Source of the DNA: Thermus hydrothermalis
GTDB lineage: Bacteria; Deinococcota; Deinococci; Deinococcales; Thermaceae
DNA: 64,000 nt
Assembly (NCBI RefSeq): GCF_022760925.1
Contig: NZ_JAKTNT010000008.1
Coordinates: 33,579 to 97,578, forward strand
Reading direction: 5' to 3'
Below the pieces are notes generated by a model. That model was given only the letters and a program-made list of their open reading frames with translations, was not told the origin of the DNA and made no database searches. How positions within the stretch are numbered: position 1 is the stretch's first letter; each line of letters begins with the position of its first letter. The position numbers and the translations under genes are program-made. Positions 54,507 through 63,520 of this stretch are shown here, piece after piece.

Positions 54507-55091
54507 CTAGTCTAAAGGGCGCACCGGCCCGTGGCCCGGGTAAACGAGGCGGGCGCCCTTGGCCCGGAGGGAGGCCCAGCTTTGTAAAGCCGAGGGGTTG
54601 TTCCAAGCCCCTTCCTCCGGAGGCAGGTCCCCGGTGAAGGCCCGGCCGTCGTCCAGCAAAAGGGAAACGCAGTGGTCCGTGTGCCCTGGGGTGGGGAGAA
54701 TCTCCCCCGGGATGCCCAAGGAGGCCAGGAAAGCCCGGCTTTCGGCGAAGGAGAGCAGGCGGTTGCCCGCAGGCTGGATCGCGCGGTAGCGGTCCTGGGG
54801 TTTGGCGAAGCGCTTCATGAGGGGAATGGCTTCCACCTGGCTTTCCATGACCAAAAGGGTCATCCCCGCTTCCTTGAGCTCCTGGGCCAGGCCTGCGTGG
54901 TCTATGTGGTAGTGGGTGGCGAGGCCGAAGCGCACCTCCTTTAGGTCTACGCCCACCCGTCTTAGCGCCACTTTTAGGGCGCCGAAGGTGCCAGGCCAGC
55001 CCAGGTCCACCAAAAGGCGGACCGGTCCTTGGCCGATGAGCCAGTAATGGGTGGAGCGGTAGCCCACGTCCAAGACGGGAATGTCGCTCAC
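54507..55091 (-). CDS. Metallo-beta-lactamase-fold hydrolase
   Basis: A 194-residue hydrolase with THYHIDHAGLAQEL as the HxHxDH zinc motif, LPTPGHTDHCVSLLLDDGRAFTGDL and YPGHGPV as the other ligands. It is more compact than glyoxalase II and has no recognisable extra domain. Start GTG at 55091 overlaps the mazG stop as GTGA. The neighbouring MazG pyrophosphohydrolase gives no firm clue to substrate. Confidence 0.85.
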   Translation of the reverse strand: MSDIPVLDVGYRSTHYWLIGQGPVRLLVDLGWPGTFGALKVALRRVGVDLKEVRFGLATHYHIDHAGLAQELKEAGMTLLVMESQVEAIPLMKRFAKPQDRYRAIQPAGNRLLSFAESRAFLASLGIPGEILPTPGHTDHCVSLLLDDGRAFTGDLPPEEGAWNNPSALQSWASLRAKGARLVYPGHGPVRPLD

Positions 55092-55408
55092 GGACGGCTC
55101 CAGCGCTCGGCGTCCCGCTTTTGGTACTTCTCCATGGCCTTGCGGAAGGCCTCCTCCAGGTCAATCCCTTCCCGGTTGGCCAAGGAGATGAGGACGAAAA
55201 GGAGGTCGGCCAATTCCTCCGCCAAATCCCCTTCCGCCTCTCCCGGCTTGGGCTTCTTGCCGTGGCGGTGGGCCAGGACCCGGGCTACCTCCCCAAGCTC
55301 CTCCGCCAGGCGGGCGAGCATGAGGAGGGGCGGGAAGTAGCCCTCCTTGAACTGGGAGATCCAGGCGTCCACCTGGCGTTGCGCCTCCTTGAAGGTGAGG
55401 GGCTCCAT
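55088..55408 (-). CDS. MazG-type nucleotide pyrophosphohydrolase
   Basis: A 106-residue all-alpha NTP pyrophosphatase. The Mg-binding acidic pattern appears as [12 protein letters not shown] and [16 protein letters not shown]. It hydrolyses NTPs or modified nucleotides to monophosphate and pyrophosphate, a house-cleaning role. The ATG at 55408 ([16 protein letters not shown]) is chosen because upstream sequence in frame lies in the divergent mgsA gene. The start codons of mazG and mgsA are 22 bp apart. Confidence 0.88.
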   Translation of the reverse strand: MEPLTFKEAQRQVDAWISQFKEGYFPPLLMLARLAEELGEVARVLAHRHGKKPKPGEAEGDLAEELADLLFVLISLANREGIDLEEAFRKAMEKYQKRDAERWSRP

Positions 55409-55418
55409 GCCCCAAGCG

Positions 55419-55424
55419 TACAAT
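55419..55424 (+). promoter_or_regulatory. -10 box of the mgsA leaderless promoter
   Basis: TACAAT, six bases before the ATG at 55431. It falls inside the 22-bp gap to the divergent mazG gene. Confidence 0.5.
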
Positions 55425-55430
55425 GCCCCC

Positions 55431-55807
<377 letters not shown>

Positions 55808-55811
<4 letters not shown>

Positions 55812-57292
55812 AGGCTCTTGCGGTAGGCCAAGGCCTCGGCCACGTGGGCCTCCTCCACCCGTTCCGCCCCCATGAGGTCGGCGATGGTGCGGGCTACCCG
55901 CAAGAGGCGGTCGTAGCTCCTTGCGGAAAGGAGCATCTTCTTGGCGGCGGATTGCAGAAGGGCCTCGGCGCCGGGGGTGAGGCGCACCTGCTCCCGCAGG
56001 GCCTTGCCGGCGAGTTCCCCGTTGGGCCTTCCCTGGCGGGCGAGCATCCTTTCCCGGGCCCTATAGACCCTTTCCCGCACGGCCTCGGTGCTTTCCCCTT
56101 CGGGGGCGCGGGCGAGCTCTAGGGGGGTGAGGCGGGGGACCTCCACCACCAGGTCAAAGCGGTCCAAGAGGGGTCCGGAGATCCTGCCGGCGTAGCGTTG
56201 CCGGGCGGAGGGGGTGCAGGTACAGGGCCTTTCCGGGTCCCCGTACCAGCCGCAGGGGCAGGGGTTCATGGCGGCCACCAGGAGGAAGCGGGCGGGGAAG
56301 GTGAGGCTTGCCCGGGCCCGGGCCACGGTGACCACCCCGTCCTCCAGGGGTTGGCGGAGGGCCTCGAGGGCGTCCCGGGAGAACTCGGGAAACTCGTCCA
56401 AAAAGAGCACGCCCCGGTGGGCCAGGGAAACCTCCCCTGGCTTGGGGATGGCCCCGCCCCCGATGAGCCCGGCGTAGCTCACCGTGTGGTGGGGGGCGCG
56501 GAAGGGGGGCGTGCGGAGGAGGCCCTTGACGGGTTTGCCGGCGGCGGAGTGGATGCGGGTGACCTCGAGGGCGGCCTCCCGGGGGAGGGGAGGGAGGAGG
56601 AAAGGAAGGCGCCTCGCCAGCATGGTCTTCCCCGAGCCCGGGCTTCCCACCATGAGGAGGTGGTGGTACCCGGCGGCGGCGATCTCCAGGGCCCGTTTGG
56701 CCTTGGCCTGGCCCTTCACGTCCCTGAGGTCCAGGACCTCTAGGGCCTCCAGGGGGTCTTTGGGCGCCAGGGGGGAAAGGGCTTCCTCCCCCTTTAGGTG
56801 GGCCACGGCCTCGGCCAAGGTCTCCGTCCCCAGGGCCACCACGCCCTCCACCAGGGCCGCTTCCTTGGCGCTTTCCTTGGGGAGGAGGAGGGCCTTCCCC
56901 TCCGCCAGGGCGCCCAGGGCCAGGTTCACCGCCCCCGGCACGGGGCGGAGCGTCCCGTCCAGCCCCAGTTCCCCCGCCACGGCGAGGCCCGCCAGGGCCT
57001 CGAGGGGCACCACCCCTTGCGCCGCCAAAAGCCCCAGGGCGATGGGAAGGTCAAAGTGGCTCCCCTCCTTCTTGAGCTCCGCCGGGGCCAGGTTCACCAC
57101 CACCCGGGCCTGGGGGTAGGGGAAGCCAGCGTTTTTTAGGGCGGCCCGGACCCTTTCCCGGCTCTCCTCCACCGCCTTGTCCGGAAGGCCCACCAGGGCG
57201 TAGGAGGGAAGCCCGGGGCTAACATCCACCTCCACGGTCACGGGAACTGCGTCCAGGCCGAAAAGGGTGTAGCTTCGCACCTGGGCTAGCAT
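55808..57292 (-). CDS. comM: ComM / YifB family MCM-like AAA+ helicase
   Basis: A 494-residue protein of the Mg-chelatase-subunit-ChlI-like family. The N-terminal Lon-protease-like domain contains [33 protein letters not shown]. The AAA+ core has Walker [10 protein letters not shown], Walker B GVLFLDEF and sensor/Cys-rich [19 protein letters not shown]. ComM promotes branch migration when donor DNA integrates during transformation, fitting a competent Thermus. TAAACT (57299-57304) is six bases before the ATG, a leaderless promoter. Confidence 0.92.
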
Positions 57293-57298
57293 GTAAGG

Positions 57299-57304
57299 AG
57301 TTTA
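57299..57304 (-). promoter_or_regulatory. -10 box of the comM leaderless promoter
   Basis: TAAACT on the minus strand, six bases (57293-57298) from the ATG at 57292. It lies at the edge of the transposase remnant. Confidence 0.45.
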
Positions 57305-57364
57305 ACAGGGGTTTGTTAACCCAAGTTGCCACCTATCCCCGGCTTTGAAACCATAGCGGCCGGT

Positions 57365-57700
57365 ATGCTTTCGCGCATCATACCGGCCCTCTGCATAGAC
57401 GATGCCCTCCAAGCCCTGGGCCACCGGGATGACCCCCAAGCCAAGACCCCCGCATCCGCCATCCTCACCCTGGCCAGCTTGGCCGCCATGGAACGGGGAG
57501 GCAAGCACAACAAAGCCCTGGCCCTCGCCAAAGACCTGAAGCGCTTCAGCCACATCCCCTCCCCAAGCCGCTTCCACCGCAGGCTCCACGCCCTCTCCCC
57601 CCTCCTCCTGCTCCCTGCAAAGCTCCCACCCATCCGGCCCGACTGGCCTGACCGGGTGGCCGAACTCCAGCGCCCCCTCTTTCACCCAGAGGACCTCTGA
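57365..57700 (+). pseudogene. Truncated transposase (DDE family, IS982/IS4-like), N-terminal remnant
   Basis: A 111-residue frame whose first ~80 residues look like the N-terminal region of a DDE transposase: DDALQALGHRDDPQAKTPAS, MERGGKHNKALALAKDLKRF and SPSRFHRRLHALSPLLLL. No catalytic DDE domain follows; the frame runs out into unrelated sequence and ends inside the convergent MFS gene. Sequence 57305-57364 may be the left end of the element, but no inverted-repeat partner was found. It is a dead insertion-sequence fragment. Confidence 0.7.
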
Positions 57701-58821
57701 AGCAGGGGCAGGTAAAGCCCCAGGGCCAAAAGGAGCAAAAGGAGAAGCCCCCCAAAGGCCCACGTGTACCCCAGGCTTCCCACCACCACCCCCACCCCCC
57801 ACTGCAGGAGGAAGGTGCCGCCGATGCCGAAGAGGTTCACCAAGGTGGTGCCCCGCCCCACCAGGTGGCTTGGCACCAGTTCCCGGGCCTGGGTGAGGGT
57901 GAGGATGTTGAAGGCCCCGAAAAAGCCCAGGAGGGCGTAGGCGGGGACGAGGAGCTTTAGGAGAAGGAGGAGGAGGCCCAGGGCGAAGGCCAAGGCGGAA
58001 AGGAAAAGTACCCTTGCCGTGCCGAAGCGGTCCGCCAGGTATCCGGAAACCAAAAACCCCAAGACCGCCATCCCCGAGTAGAGGAAAAGGAGGTTGCCCA
58101 CCGCCACCGCCGAAAGCCCCAGGTGGTAGCCGTAAGCCCCCGCCCAAAGGGTCTGGAGGGCGAGGAAGCTCCCGGCGAAGGCCAGGGCCAGGAAGGCCAC
58201 CCTTAGAAGCCTTCCGTTCCCCCAGACCTCCCGAAGCCCGCCCGCTCCTCCGGCCTTGGGCCAGGCAATGCCCGGGGGGGTGTTCCGCACCCCCAGGTAG
58301 ATGGCGAGGGCCACCAAAACCACTCCCAAGGCCCCCAAGAGGAAGACCCCCCGCCAGCCCAACACCTCCTTGAGGAGGGCCAGGGGCGTGGCCGCCAGAA
58401 GCCCGCCCGTGGCCCCAAGGCCCACGAGAAGCGTGGACACCGTGGCGTAGTTCTTGGGAAACCAGAGGCTAAAGGCTTTTAGGGCCCCCATGAGGGCCGC
58501 CGCCATGCCCACCCCGATGAGGGCCCGGCCTAGGGCCAAGACGGGAAAGCTCGGCGCCAGGGCGAAGACCACGCTCCCCAGAGCCGCCACCAGGAGGAGG
58601 GCCGGGGTCACCACCCGGGGCCCCATCCGGTCCAAGAACCCTCCCAAGGGGAGTTGCACGGCGGCGAAGGCCAGGTAGAAGAGGCTCGTCATGAAGCCGA
58701 GCTCCGCCGGTCCAAGCCCCAGGTCCTGGGAGAGGTCCTTGGAAAGCACGGCGTTGGCCGAGCGGTAGAAGTAGGAGAGGAAGTAGCCCAAGGTGAAGAG
58801 AAAAAACACCCGTAGAGCCAT
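57682..58821 (-). CDS. MFS transporter
   Basis: A 379-residue, 12-helix transporter. FLFTLGYFLSYFYRSANAVLSKDLSQDLGL at the N-terminus and GGFLDRMGPRVV in the loop between helices 2 and 3 resemble the nitrate/organophosphate and hexuronate branches. The ATG follows GGAGGTGAT, part of which is the end of the upstream EamA gene. The last residues (QRSSG) overlap the transposase remnant, so the extreme C-terminus may have been altered. Substrate unknown. Confidence 0.85.
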   Translation of the reverse strand: MALRVFFLFTLGYFLSYFYRSANAVLSKDLSQDLGLGPAELGFMTSLFYLAFAAVQLPLGGFLDRMGPRVVTPALLLVAALGSVVFALAPSFPVLALGRALIGVGMAAALMGALKAFSLWFPKNYATVSTLLVGLGATGGLLAATPLALLKEVLGWRGVFLLGALGVVLVALAIYLGVRNTPPGIAWPKAGGAGGLREVWGNGRLLRVAFLALAFAGSFLALQTLWAGAYGYHLGLSAVAVGNLLFLYSGMAVLGFLVSGYLADRFGTARVLFLSALAFALGLLLLLLKLLVPAYALLGFFGAFNILTLTQARELVPSHLVGRGTTLVNLFGIGGTFLLQWGVGVVVGSLGYTWAFGGLLLLLLLALGLYLPLLQRSSG

Positions 58822-58822
58822 A

Positions 58823-59635
58823 TCACCTCCGGTTTAAGGCTACCCCCAAAAGGATGAGGCCACCCCCCAAAAGCGCCTCCGGCCGTAAGGGCTCGCCCGC
58901 TAAGGGCCAGGCGAAGAGGGCCCCGGCCACGGGTTCCAGCATGGCGAGGAGCGTGGCCTCCCGGGCGGGGACCACCCGCACGCCCTGCAGGAAGAGGGCG
59001 AAGGGGAGGAGGGTCCCGAAGAGCACCAGGTAGGCCACCCCGCCCCAGTCCTCGAGGCCCAAGGAAAGGAGCCCGGGCAGGTTGAGGAAGAGCGCAGGAA
59101 GGGCGAGGAGGCTTCCCACCCCCGTGGCCACCCCCAGGCTCACCAGGGGTGGGGTCTTGAGCCCCTGGGAGGTGGCGGCGTAGAGGGCGAAGGAAAGGGC
59201 GGCAAGAAGGCCAAAGGCCACGCCCACGGGGCTACCCTCTAGCCCCTCTCCCCCGGCCACCAGGATGTAGGCCCCGAGGAGGGCCAGGGCTACCCCAAAA
59301 AGGGCCCGGGCGGGAAGCCTTTCCCGGCACAGGAGGGCGTAAAGGGTGAGGAGGGCGGGGGCCAGGTACTGGAGGAAGATCCCCGTGGCCACGGTGGTGG
59401 CGTGGATGGCCAGGTAGTAAAAGGCCTGGGCCCCGGAAAGGGCGAACCCCACGCCCAGGAGGCGGCGCCTTTCCTCGGGCCTTGGGGGGTAGCGGAGGAC
59501 GAGGGGAAGGAGGAGGAGAAAGCTTAGGAGAAAGCGCAAGGGGATGAGGAGCCCTGGGGGGATACCCTCCATGAACCGCCCGGCCAAGGCGCCCCCCAGG
59601 CCCCAAAGGAGGGCGGCCAAGACCACGAAAATCAC
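58823..59635 (-). CDS. EamA-family (DMT) transporter
   Basis: A 270-residue protein with ten hydrophobic segments in two EamA repeats. The first starts FVVLAALLWGLGGALAGRF and the second follows near GVAFGLLAALSFALYAATSQGLK. Members export amino acids or small metabolites. It starts with a GTG that overlaps the stop of the upstream EamA gene (GTGA), so the two are coupled and could act together or be duplicates with different substrates. Confidence 0.85.
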   Translation of the reverse strand: MIFVVLAALLWGLGGALAGRFMEGIPPGLLIPLRFLLSFLLLLPLVLRYPPRPEERRRLLGVGFALSGAQAFYYLAIHATTVATGIFLQYLAPALLTLYALLCRERLPARALFGVALALLGAYILVAGGEGLEGSPVGVAFGLLAALSFALYAATSQGLKTPPLVSLGVATGVGSLLALPALFLNLPGLLSLGLEDWGGVAYLVLFGTLLPFALFLQGVRVVPAREATLLAMLEPVAGALFAWPLAGEPLRPEALLGGGLILLGVALNRR

Positions 59636-60519
59636 CGCCTACCTCCCACCACGGCGAGGCCCACGCCGAGGAGAAGGACCAAGGCCCCAAGGAGCACAGG
59701 TAGCCCAGGGAGCTCCCCGAAGAGCAGGAAGGCGAGGAGGCTTGCCCCCACCGGCTCAAAGAGGATGGCCAGGGTGACGAGAACCGGGGGGATGTGCCGC
59801 GTGGCCCAGTTGAAGCTGGTGTGCCCCACGAGTTGCGGGAGGAGGGCCATGAGGAGGAGGTAGCCGTAGACGGCCAGGGGGTACCCCCCGTACCCGCCCC
59901 CGAAGAGGTAGGGGAGGGGAAGGAGGACCAAAGCCGCCGTGGTGTAGGCGACCCGGATGTATTCCAGGGTGGAGAGCCCCCGCCTTTGGGCTTCCCGACC
60001 CAGGAGGAAGTAAAAGGAAACCGTCACCGCCCCCAAGACCGCCAAGAGGTCCCCGAGGAGGGGGTTTTTCCCTCCTCCTCCCTCCGCATCCCCAAGCCCG
60101 ATGCATAGCCCCCCCACGAGGGCCACGGCCACCCCGAGGAGGGTGGTGCCGGAGGGCTTTTCCCCAAAGAAAAGCCAGCCGAAGAGGGTGACCCAGACGG
60201 GGTTGGTGGTGACCAAAGCGGTGCTGGCGGCCACGGAGGTGTAGGAAAGCGAAGTGATCCAGAAGGCGAAGTGGAGGGCCAAGAAGACCCCGGCGGCCAC
60301 GGCGAAGGGAAGGCCCTTGCGGGAGGAGAGGGGCTTAAACCACCCTGGGGCGAGGAGGAGGGCGGCGAGGCCCAGGCGCCCGGCGCTCATCACCAGGCTG
60401 AAGGCGAGGCTTCGGTCCCCCGAGGCCTCGAGGCTCAGGCGCACCAGGATGCTGCCGAAGCTGATGGCCAGGATGCCCAGGAGGAGGACGGCGAGGATTT
60501 GGGGCCTCGAGGGGCGCAT
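59632..60519 (-). CDS. EamA-family (DMT) transporter
   Basis: A 295-residue ten-helix protein. RPQILAVLLLGILAISFGSILVRLSLEA is the N-terminal helix of the first EamA repeat, with ALVTTNPVWVTLFGWLFFGEKP and VLVTLAILFEPVGASLLAFLLFGE as the typical repeat ends. The ATG at 60519 is preferred; a much longer in-frame extension crosses the intergenic region and the divergent pntA start. It heads the three-transporter unit. An AAGAAT six bases upstream is a weak -10 candidate. Confidence 0.86.
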   Translation of the reverse strand: MRPSRPQILAVLLLGILAISFGSILVRLSLEASGDRSLAFSLVMSAGRLGLAALLLAPGWFKPLSSRKGLPFAVAAGVFLALHFAFWITSLSYTSVAASTALVTTNPVWVTLFGWLFFGEKPSGTTLLGVAVALVGGLCIGLGDAEGGGGKNPLLGDLLAVLGAVTVSFYFLLGREAQRRGLSTLEYIRVAYTTAALVLLPLPYLFGGGYGGYPLAVYGYLLLMALLPQLVGHTSFNWATRHIPPVLVTLAILFEPVGASLLAFLLFGELPGLPVLLGALVLLLGVGLAVVGGRR

Positions 60520-60693
60520 GCCGGTATTCTTCCACGGAAGCGGGGTTCTTGCGAAGGGGTTTTCCCTCTTGCGGGGTGTTTTGGCCGCGGGTTTGGGCGG
60601 TGTAGACCCTTTTTTGGGGTGGTGTAAAGGGGGGCCTCCGCTTGGGACAGGCGTCCTTACCCGTGCTGGTATACTTCCCCCGAAGGAGGTCCT
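60520..60693 (+). promoter_or_regulatory. Upstream region of the transhydrogenase operon
   Basis: This 174-bp gap has two direct copies of GGTGTA (60600-60605, in GGTGTAGACCC; and about 60622-60627, in GGTGTAAAGGG) separated by a T-run. A TATACT at 60670-60675 serves as a -10 box for pntA. No clear -35 was found. The ribosome site GGAGGTCCT immediately precedes the ATG. Confidence 0.5.
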
Positions 60694-61821
60694 ATGGTGA
60701 CCGTAGCGGTTCCCAAGGAACGGGCTCCGGGAGAGCGAAGGGTAGCCCTGGTGCCCGAGGTGGTGGCCCGCCTGGTCAAGGGGGGCGCCCGGGTGCGGGT
60801 GGAACGGGGCGCCGGGGAAGGCGCCTATTACCCGGACGCCGCTTACCAAGAGGCGGGGGCGGAGGTGGTGGAGCGAGGCGAGCTCTTAAAGGGCGCCAAC
60901 CTCCTCTTCACCGTTCAGCCGCCCCCGGAAGACCTCATCGGGGCGCTGGAGCCTGGGGCGATTGTGGTGGGCTTTGTCCAGGCCCACAAGAACCCCGAGC
61001 TGGTGCGGGCGCTTGCCGCCAAAAAGGCCACGGTGATCGCCATGGAGCTCATCCCCCGCATCACCCGGGCCCAGAGCATGGACGCCCTCTCCAGCCAGGC
61101 CACGGTGGCGGGCTACCTGGCGGCGGTCCACGCAGCTCGGCTTTCTCCCCGCTTCTTCCCCATGCTCACCACGGCGGCGGGCACCATCCGCCCGGCCAAG
61201 GTGATGGTCATGGGGGTGGGGGTGGCGGGGCTCATGGCCATCGCCACCGCCAAGCGTTTGGGCGCCCAGGTCTTCGCCTACGACGTGCGCAAGGCGGCGG
61301 TGGAGCAGGCGGTCTCCTTGGGGGCCAAGCCCATTGAGCTTCCCATTAGCGCCGAGGGGGAGGGCGGCTACGCCCGGGAGCTCACCGAGGAGGAGAAGCG
61401 CATCCAGCACGAGGCCTTGCGGGAGCACGTGGCGGGCATGGACGTCCTCATCACCACCGCCCAGGTGCCGGGCCGCCGCGCCCCCATCCTCCTCACCGAG
61501 GACATGATGGAAAGGCTCAAGCCCGGCACCGTGGTGGTGGACCTGGCGGCCGAGAGCGGGGGCAACTGCGTCCTCACCAAGCCGGGGGAGGTGGTGGAGG
61601 TGAAGGGGGTGCGGATCTATGGCCCCTTGAACCTCCCGAGCGAGCTTTCCGTGCACGCTTCGGAGATGTACGCCAAGAACCTCCTCAACCTCTCCAGCCT
61701 CCTTATTGAAAAGGGCGAGTTCGCCCCCAAGTGGGAGGACGAGATCATCCAAGGAGCGCTTCTGATGAGGGAAGGGGAGATCCTGCACGGGCCCACCAAG
61801 GCCCTTCTGGGAGGTGCGTGA
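60694..61821 (+). CDS. pntA1: NAD(P) transhydrogenase subunit alpha-1 (NAD(H)-binding)
   Basis: The soluble NAD(H)-binding subunit of proton-translocating transhydrogenase, which makes NADPH from NADH using the proton gradient. The 375-residue protein has the alanine-dehydrogenase-like fold: VPKERAPGERRVALVPEVV, RITRAQSMDALSSQATVAGY, and the Rossmann motif VMVMGVGVAGLMAIATAKRLGA. Splitting of the alpha subunit into soluble and membrane parts is known for Thermus. It overlaps the next gene by one base (TGATG). Confidence 0.96.
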   Translation: MVTVAVPKERAPGERRVALVPEVVARLVKGGARVRVERGAGEGAYYPDAAYQEAGAEVVERGELLKGANLLFTVQPPPEDLIGALEPGAIVVGFVQAHKNPELVRALAAKKATVIAMELIPRITRAQSMDALSSQATVAGYLAAVHAARLSPRFFPMLTTAAGTIRPAKVMVMGVGVAGLMAIATAKRLGAQVFAYDVRKAAVEQAVSLGAKPIELPISAEGEGGYARELTEEEKRIQHEALREHVAGMDVLITTAQVPGRRAPILLTEDMMERLKPGTVVVDLAAESGGNCVLTKPGEVVEVKGVRIYGPLNLPSELSVHASEMYAKNLLNLSSLLIEKGEFAPKWEDEIIQGALLMREGEILHGPTKALLGGA

Positions 61822-62123
61822 TGGAGTTCGGCTTCTGGTCGGCCCTTTACATCTTCGTGCTCACGGCCTTCTTGGGCTACGAGCTCATCACCCGGGTTCC
61901 GGTGATCCTCCACACCCCCCTCATGTCCGGGTCCAACTTCATCCACGGGGTGGTGGTGGTGGGGGCCATGGTGGTCCTGGGGCATGCGGAAACCGGCTTG
62001 GAAAAGCTCATCGGTTTCCTGGGCGTGGTCCTAGGGGCAGCCAACGCCGCCGGGGGGTACGCCGTCACCGTGCGTATGCTGGAGATGTTTGAGAAAAAGC
62101 CCGGCAAGGGGGGTGGTCAGTAA
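61821..62123 (+). CDS. pntA2: NAD(P) transhydrogenase subunit alpha-2 (membrane)
   Basis: A 100-residue membrane subunit with three predicted helices (FWSALYIFVLTAFLGYELI; FIHGVVVVGAMVVLGH; LIGFLGVVLGAANAAGGYAVTVRMLEMF). It forms part of the proton channel with the beta subunit. The ATG shares one base with the end of alpha-1, and its stop TAA shares one base with the beta ATG (TAATG), so the three subunits are strictly coupled. Confidence 0.96.
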   Translation: MEFGFWSALYIFVLTAFLGYELITRVPVILHTPLMSGSNFIHGVVVVGAMVVLGHAETGLEKLIGFLGVVLGAANAAGGYAVTVRMLEMFEKKPGKGGGQ

Positions 62124-63475
62124 TGGACCTCATCCAGGCAGCGTACTTCGTGGTGGCCATCCTCTTCATCGTGGGCCTGAAGCGCATGGCCCACCCCACC
62201 ACCGCCAAAAGCGGCATCGTCTGGGCGGGCTGGGGCATGGTGCTGGCCGTTTTGGCCACCTTCTTCTGGCCGGAGATGGGGAACTTCGGCCTCATGCTCC
62301 TGGCCTTGGCGCTGGGCTCGGTGGTGGCCTGGTGGGCGGCGGTGAAGGTGGCCATGACGGACATGCCCCAGATGGTGGCCATTTACAACGGCATGGGCGG
62401 GGGTGCCGCCGCCACCATCGCCGCGGTGGAGCTCCTGAAGGGGGCCTTTGAGAACCCTGGGCTCATGGCCCTGGCCATCCTGGGCGGGCTCATCGGCTCG
62501 GTGGCCTTCACGGGGAGCCTCATCGCCTTCGCCAAGCTCCAGGGCCTCATGCGAAGCCGCCCCATCCTCTTCCCGGGGCAGAAGGTGGTGAACGCCCTGG
62601 TCCTTCTGGTCACGGTGGTCTTGGGCTTCTCCCTCCTTTGGAACGACCCCACCCTTAGCATCGTCCTCTTCTTCCTCCTCGCCCTCCTTTTTGGCGTGCT
62701 CATGACGCTTCCCATCGGCGGCGGGGACATGCCCGTGGCCATCTCCTTCTACAACGCCTTTACCGGTATGGCCGTGGGCTTTGAGGGCTTCGCCGTGGGG
62801 AACCCGGCCCTCATGGTGGCCGGCACCCTGGTGGGGGCGGCGGGTACTCTCCTCACCGTGCTCATGGCCCGGGCCATGAACCGCTCGGTGTGGAGCGTCC
62901 TGGTGGGCGGCTTTGGCGTGGAGCAGGAGGCGGGGGAAGTCAAGGGGAGCCTGAAGCCCATTGACGTGGAGGACGCCGCCGTGATGCTGGCCTACGCCAA
63001 CAAGGTGGTCTTCGTGCCCGGGTACGGCATGGCCCTCTCCCAGGCCCAGCACAAGGTGAAGGAGCTCGCCGACCTCTTGGAAAGCCGGGGCGTGGAGGTG
63101 AAGTTCGCCATTCACCCCGTGGCGGGCCGGATGCCGGGGCACATGAACGTCCTCCTGGCGGAGGCGGGGGTGGACTACGACAAGCTCAAGGACCTGGAGG
63201 AGATCAACCCCGAGTTCCCCACCGTGGACGTGGCGGTGGTCATCGGGGCCAACGACGTGGTGAACCCCGCCGCTCGCCGTCCGGGGAGCCCCCTCTACGG
63301 CATGCCCATCCTGGACGTGGACAAGGCCAAGAACGTCATCGTCATCAAGCGGGGGCAGGGGAAGGGCTTCGCCGGGGTGGAAAACGAGCTCTTCTACGCC
63401 GACAACACCCGCATGCTCTACGGGGACGCCCAACAGGTTCTGACCCAGCTCACCCAGGCCCTGAAGAAGCTCTAG
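62123..63475 (+). CDS. pntB: NAD(P) transhydrogenase subunit beta
   Basis: A 450-residue subunit. The N-terminal membrane domain (about 1-260) includes the family region AIYNGMGGGAAATIAAVELL. The C-terminal NADP(H)-binding domain begins near residue 275 and contains VVFVPGYGMALSQAQHKVKEL, HPVAGRMPGHMNVLLAEAGVDY, VVIGANDVVNPAARR and IVIKRGQGKGFAGVENELFY. It moves protons and couples them to hydride transfer to NADP+. A strong terminator follows. Confidence 0.97.
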   Translation: MDLIQAAYFVVAILFIVGLKRMAHPTTAKSGIVWAGWGMVLAVLATFFWPEMGNFGLMLLALALGSVVAWWAAVKVAMTDMPQMVAIYNGMGGGAAATIAAVELLKGAFENPGLMALAILGGLIGSVAFTGSLIAFAKLQGLMRSRPILFPGQKVVNALVLLVTVVLGFSLLWNDPTLSIVLFFLLALLFGVLMTLPIGGGDMPVAISFYNAFTGMAVGFEGFAVGNPALMVAGTLVGAAGTLLTVLMARAMNRSVWSVLVGGFGVEQEAGEVKGSLKPIDVEDAAVMLAYANKVVFVPGYGMALSQAQHKVKELADLLESRGVEVKFAIHPVAGRMPGHMNVLLAEAGVDYDKLKDLEEINPEFPTVDVAVVIGANDVVNPAARRPGSPLYGMPILDVDKAKNVIVIKRGQGKGFAGVENELFYADNTRMLYGDAQQVLTQLTQALKKL

Positions 63476-63485
63476 CGCCAGAAGA

Positions 63486-63520
63486 GCCTGCCCCGGGGTT
63501 TCCCCGGGGCAGGCGTTTTA
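63486..63520 (+). terminator. Terminator after the transhydrogenase operon
   Basis: Perfect 13-bp stem GCCTGCCCCGGGG / CCCCGGGGCAGGC with a TTT loop, then GTTTTA. It abuts the stop of the convergent gene. Confidence 0.88.

Noticed and set aside
59632..60849. 110-residue N-terminal extension of the EamA transporter
   Set aside because: It crosses the intergenic region and the start of divergent pntA1. The first hydrophobic helix of the family begins right after the ATG at 60519.
62117..63433. A 438-codon minus-strand frame opposite pntB
   Set aside because: His/Gly/Glu-rich antisense shadow of a strongly conserved transhydrogenase subunit.
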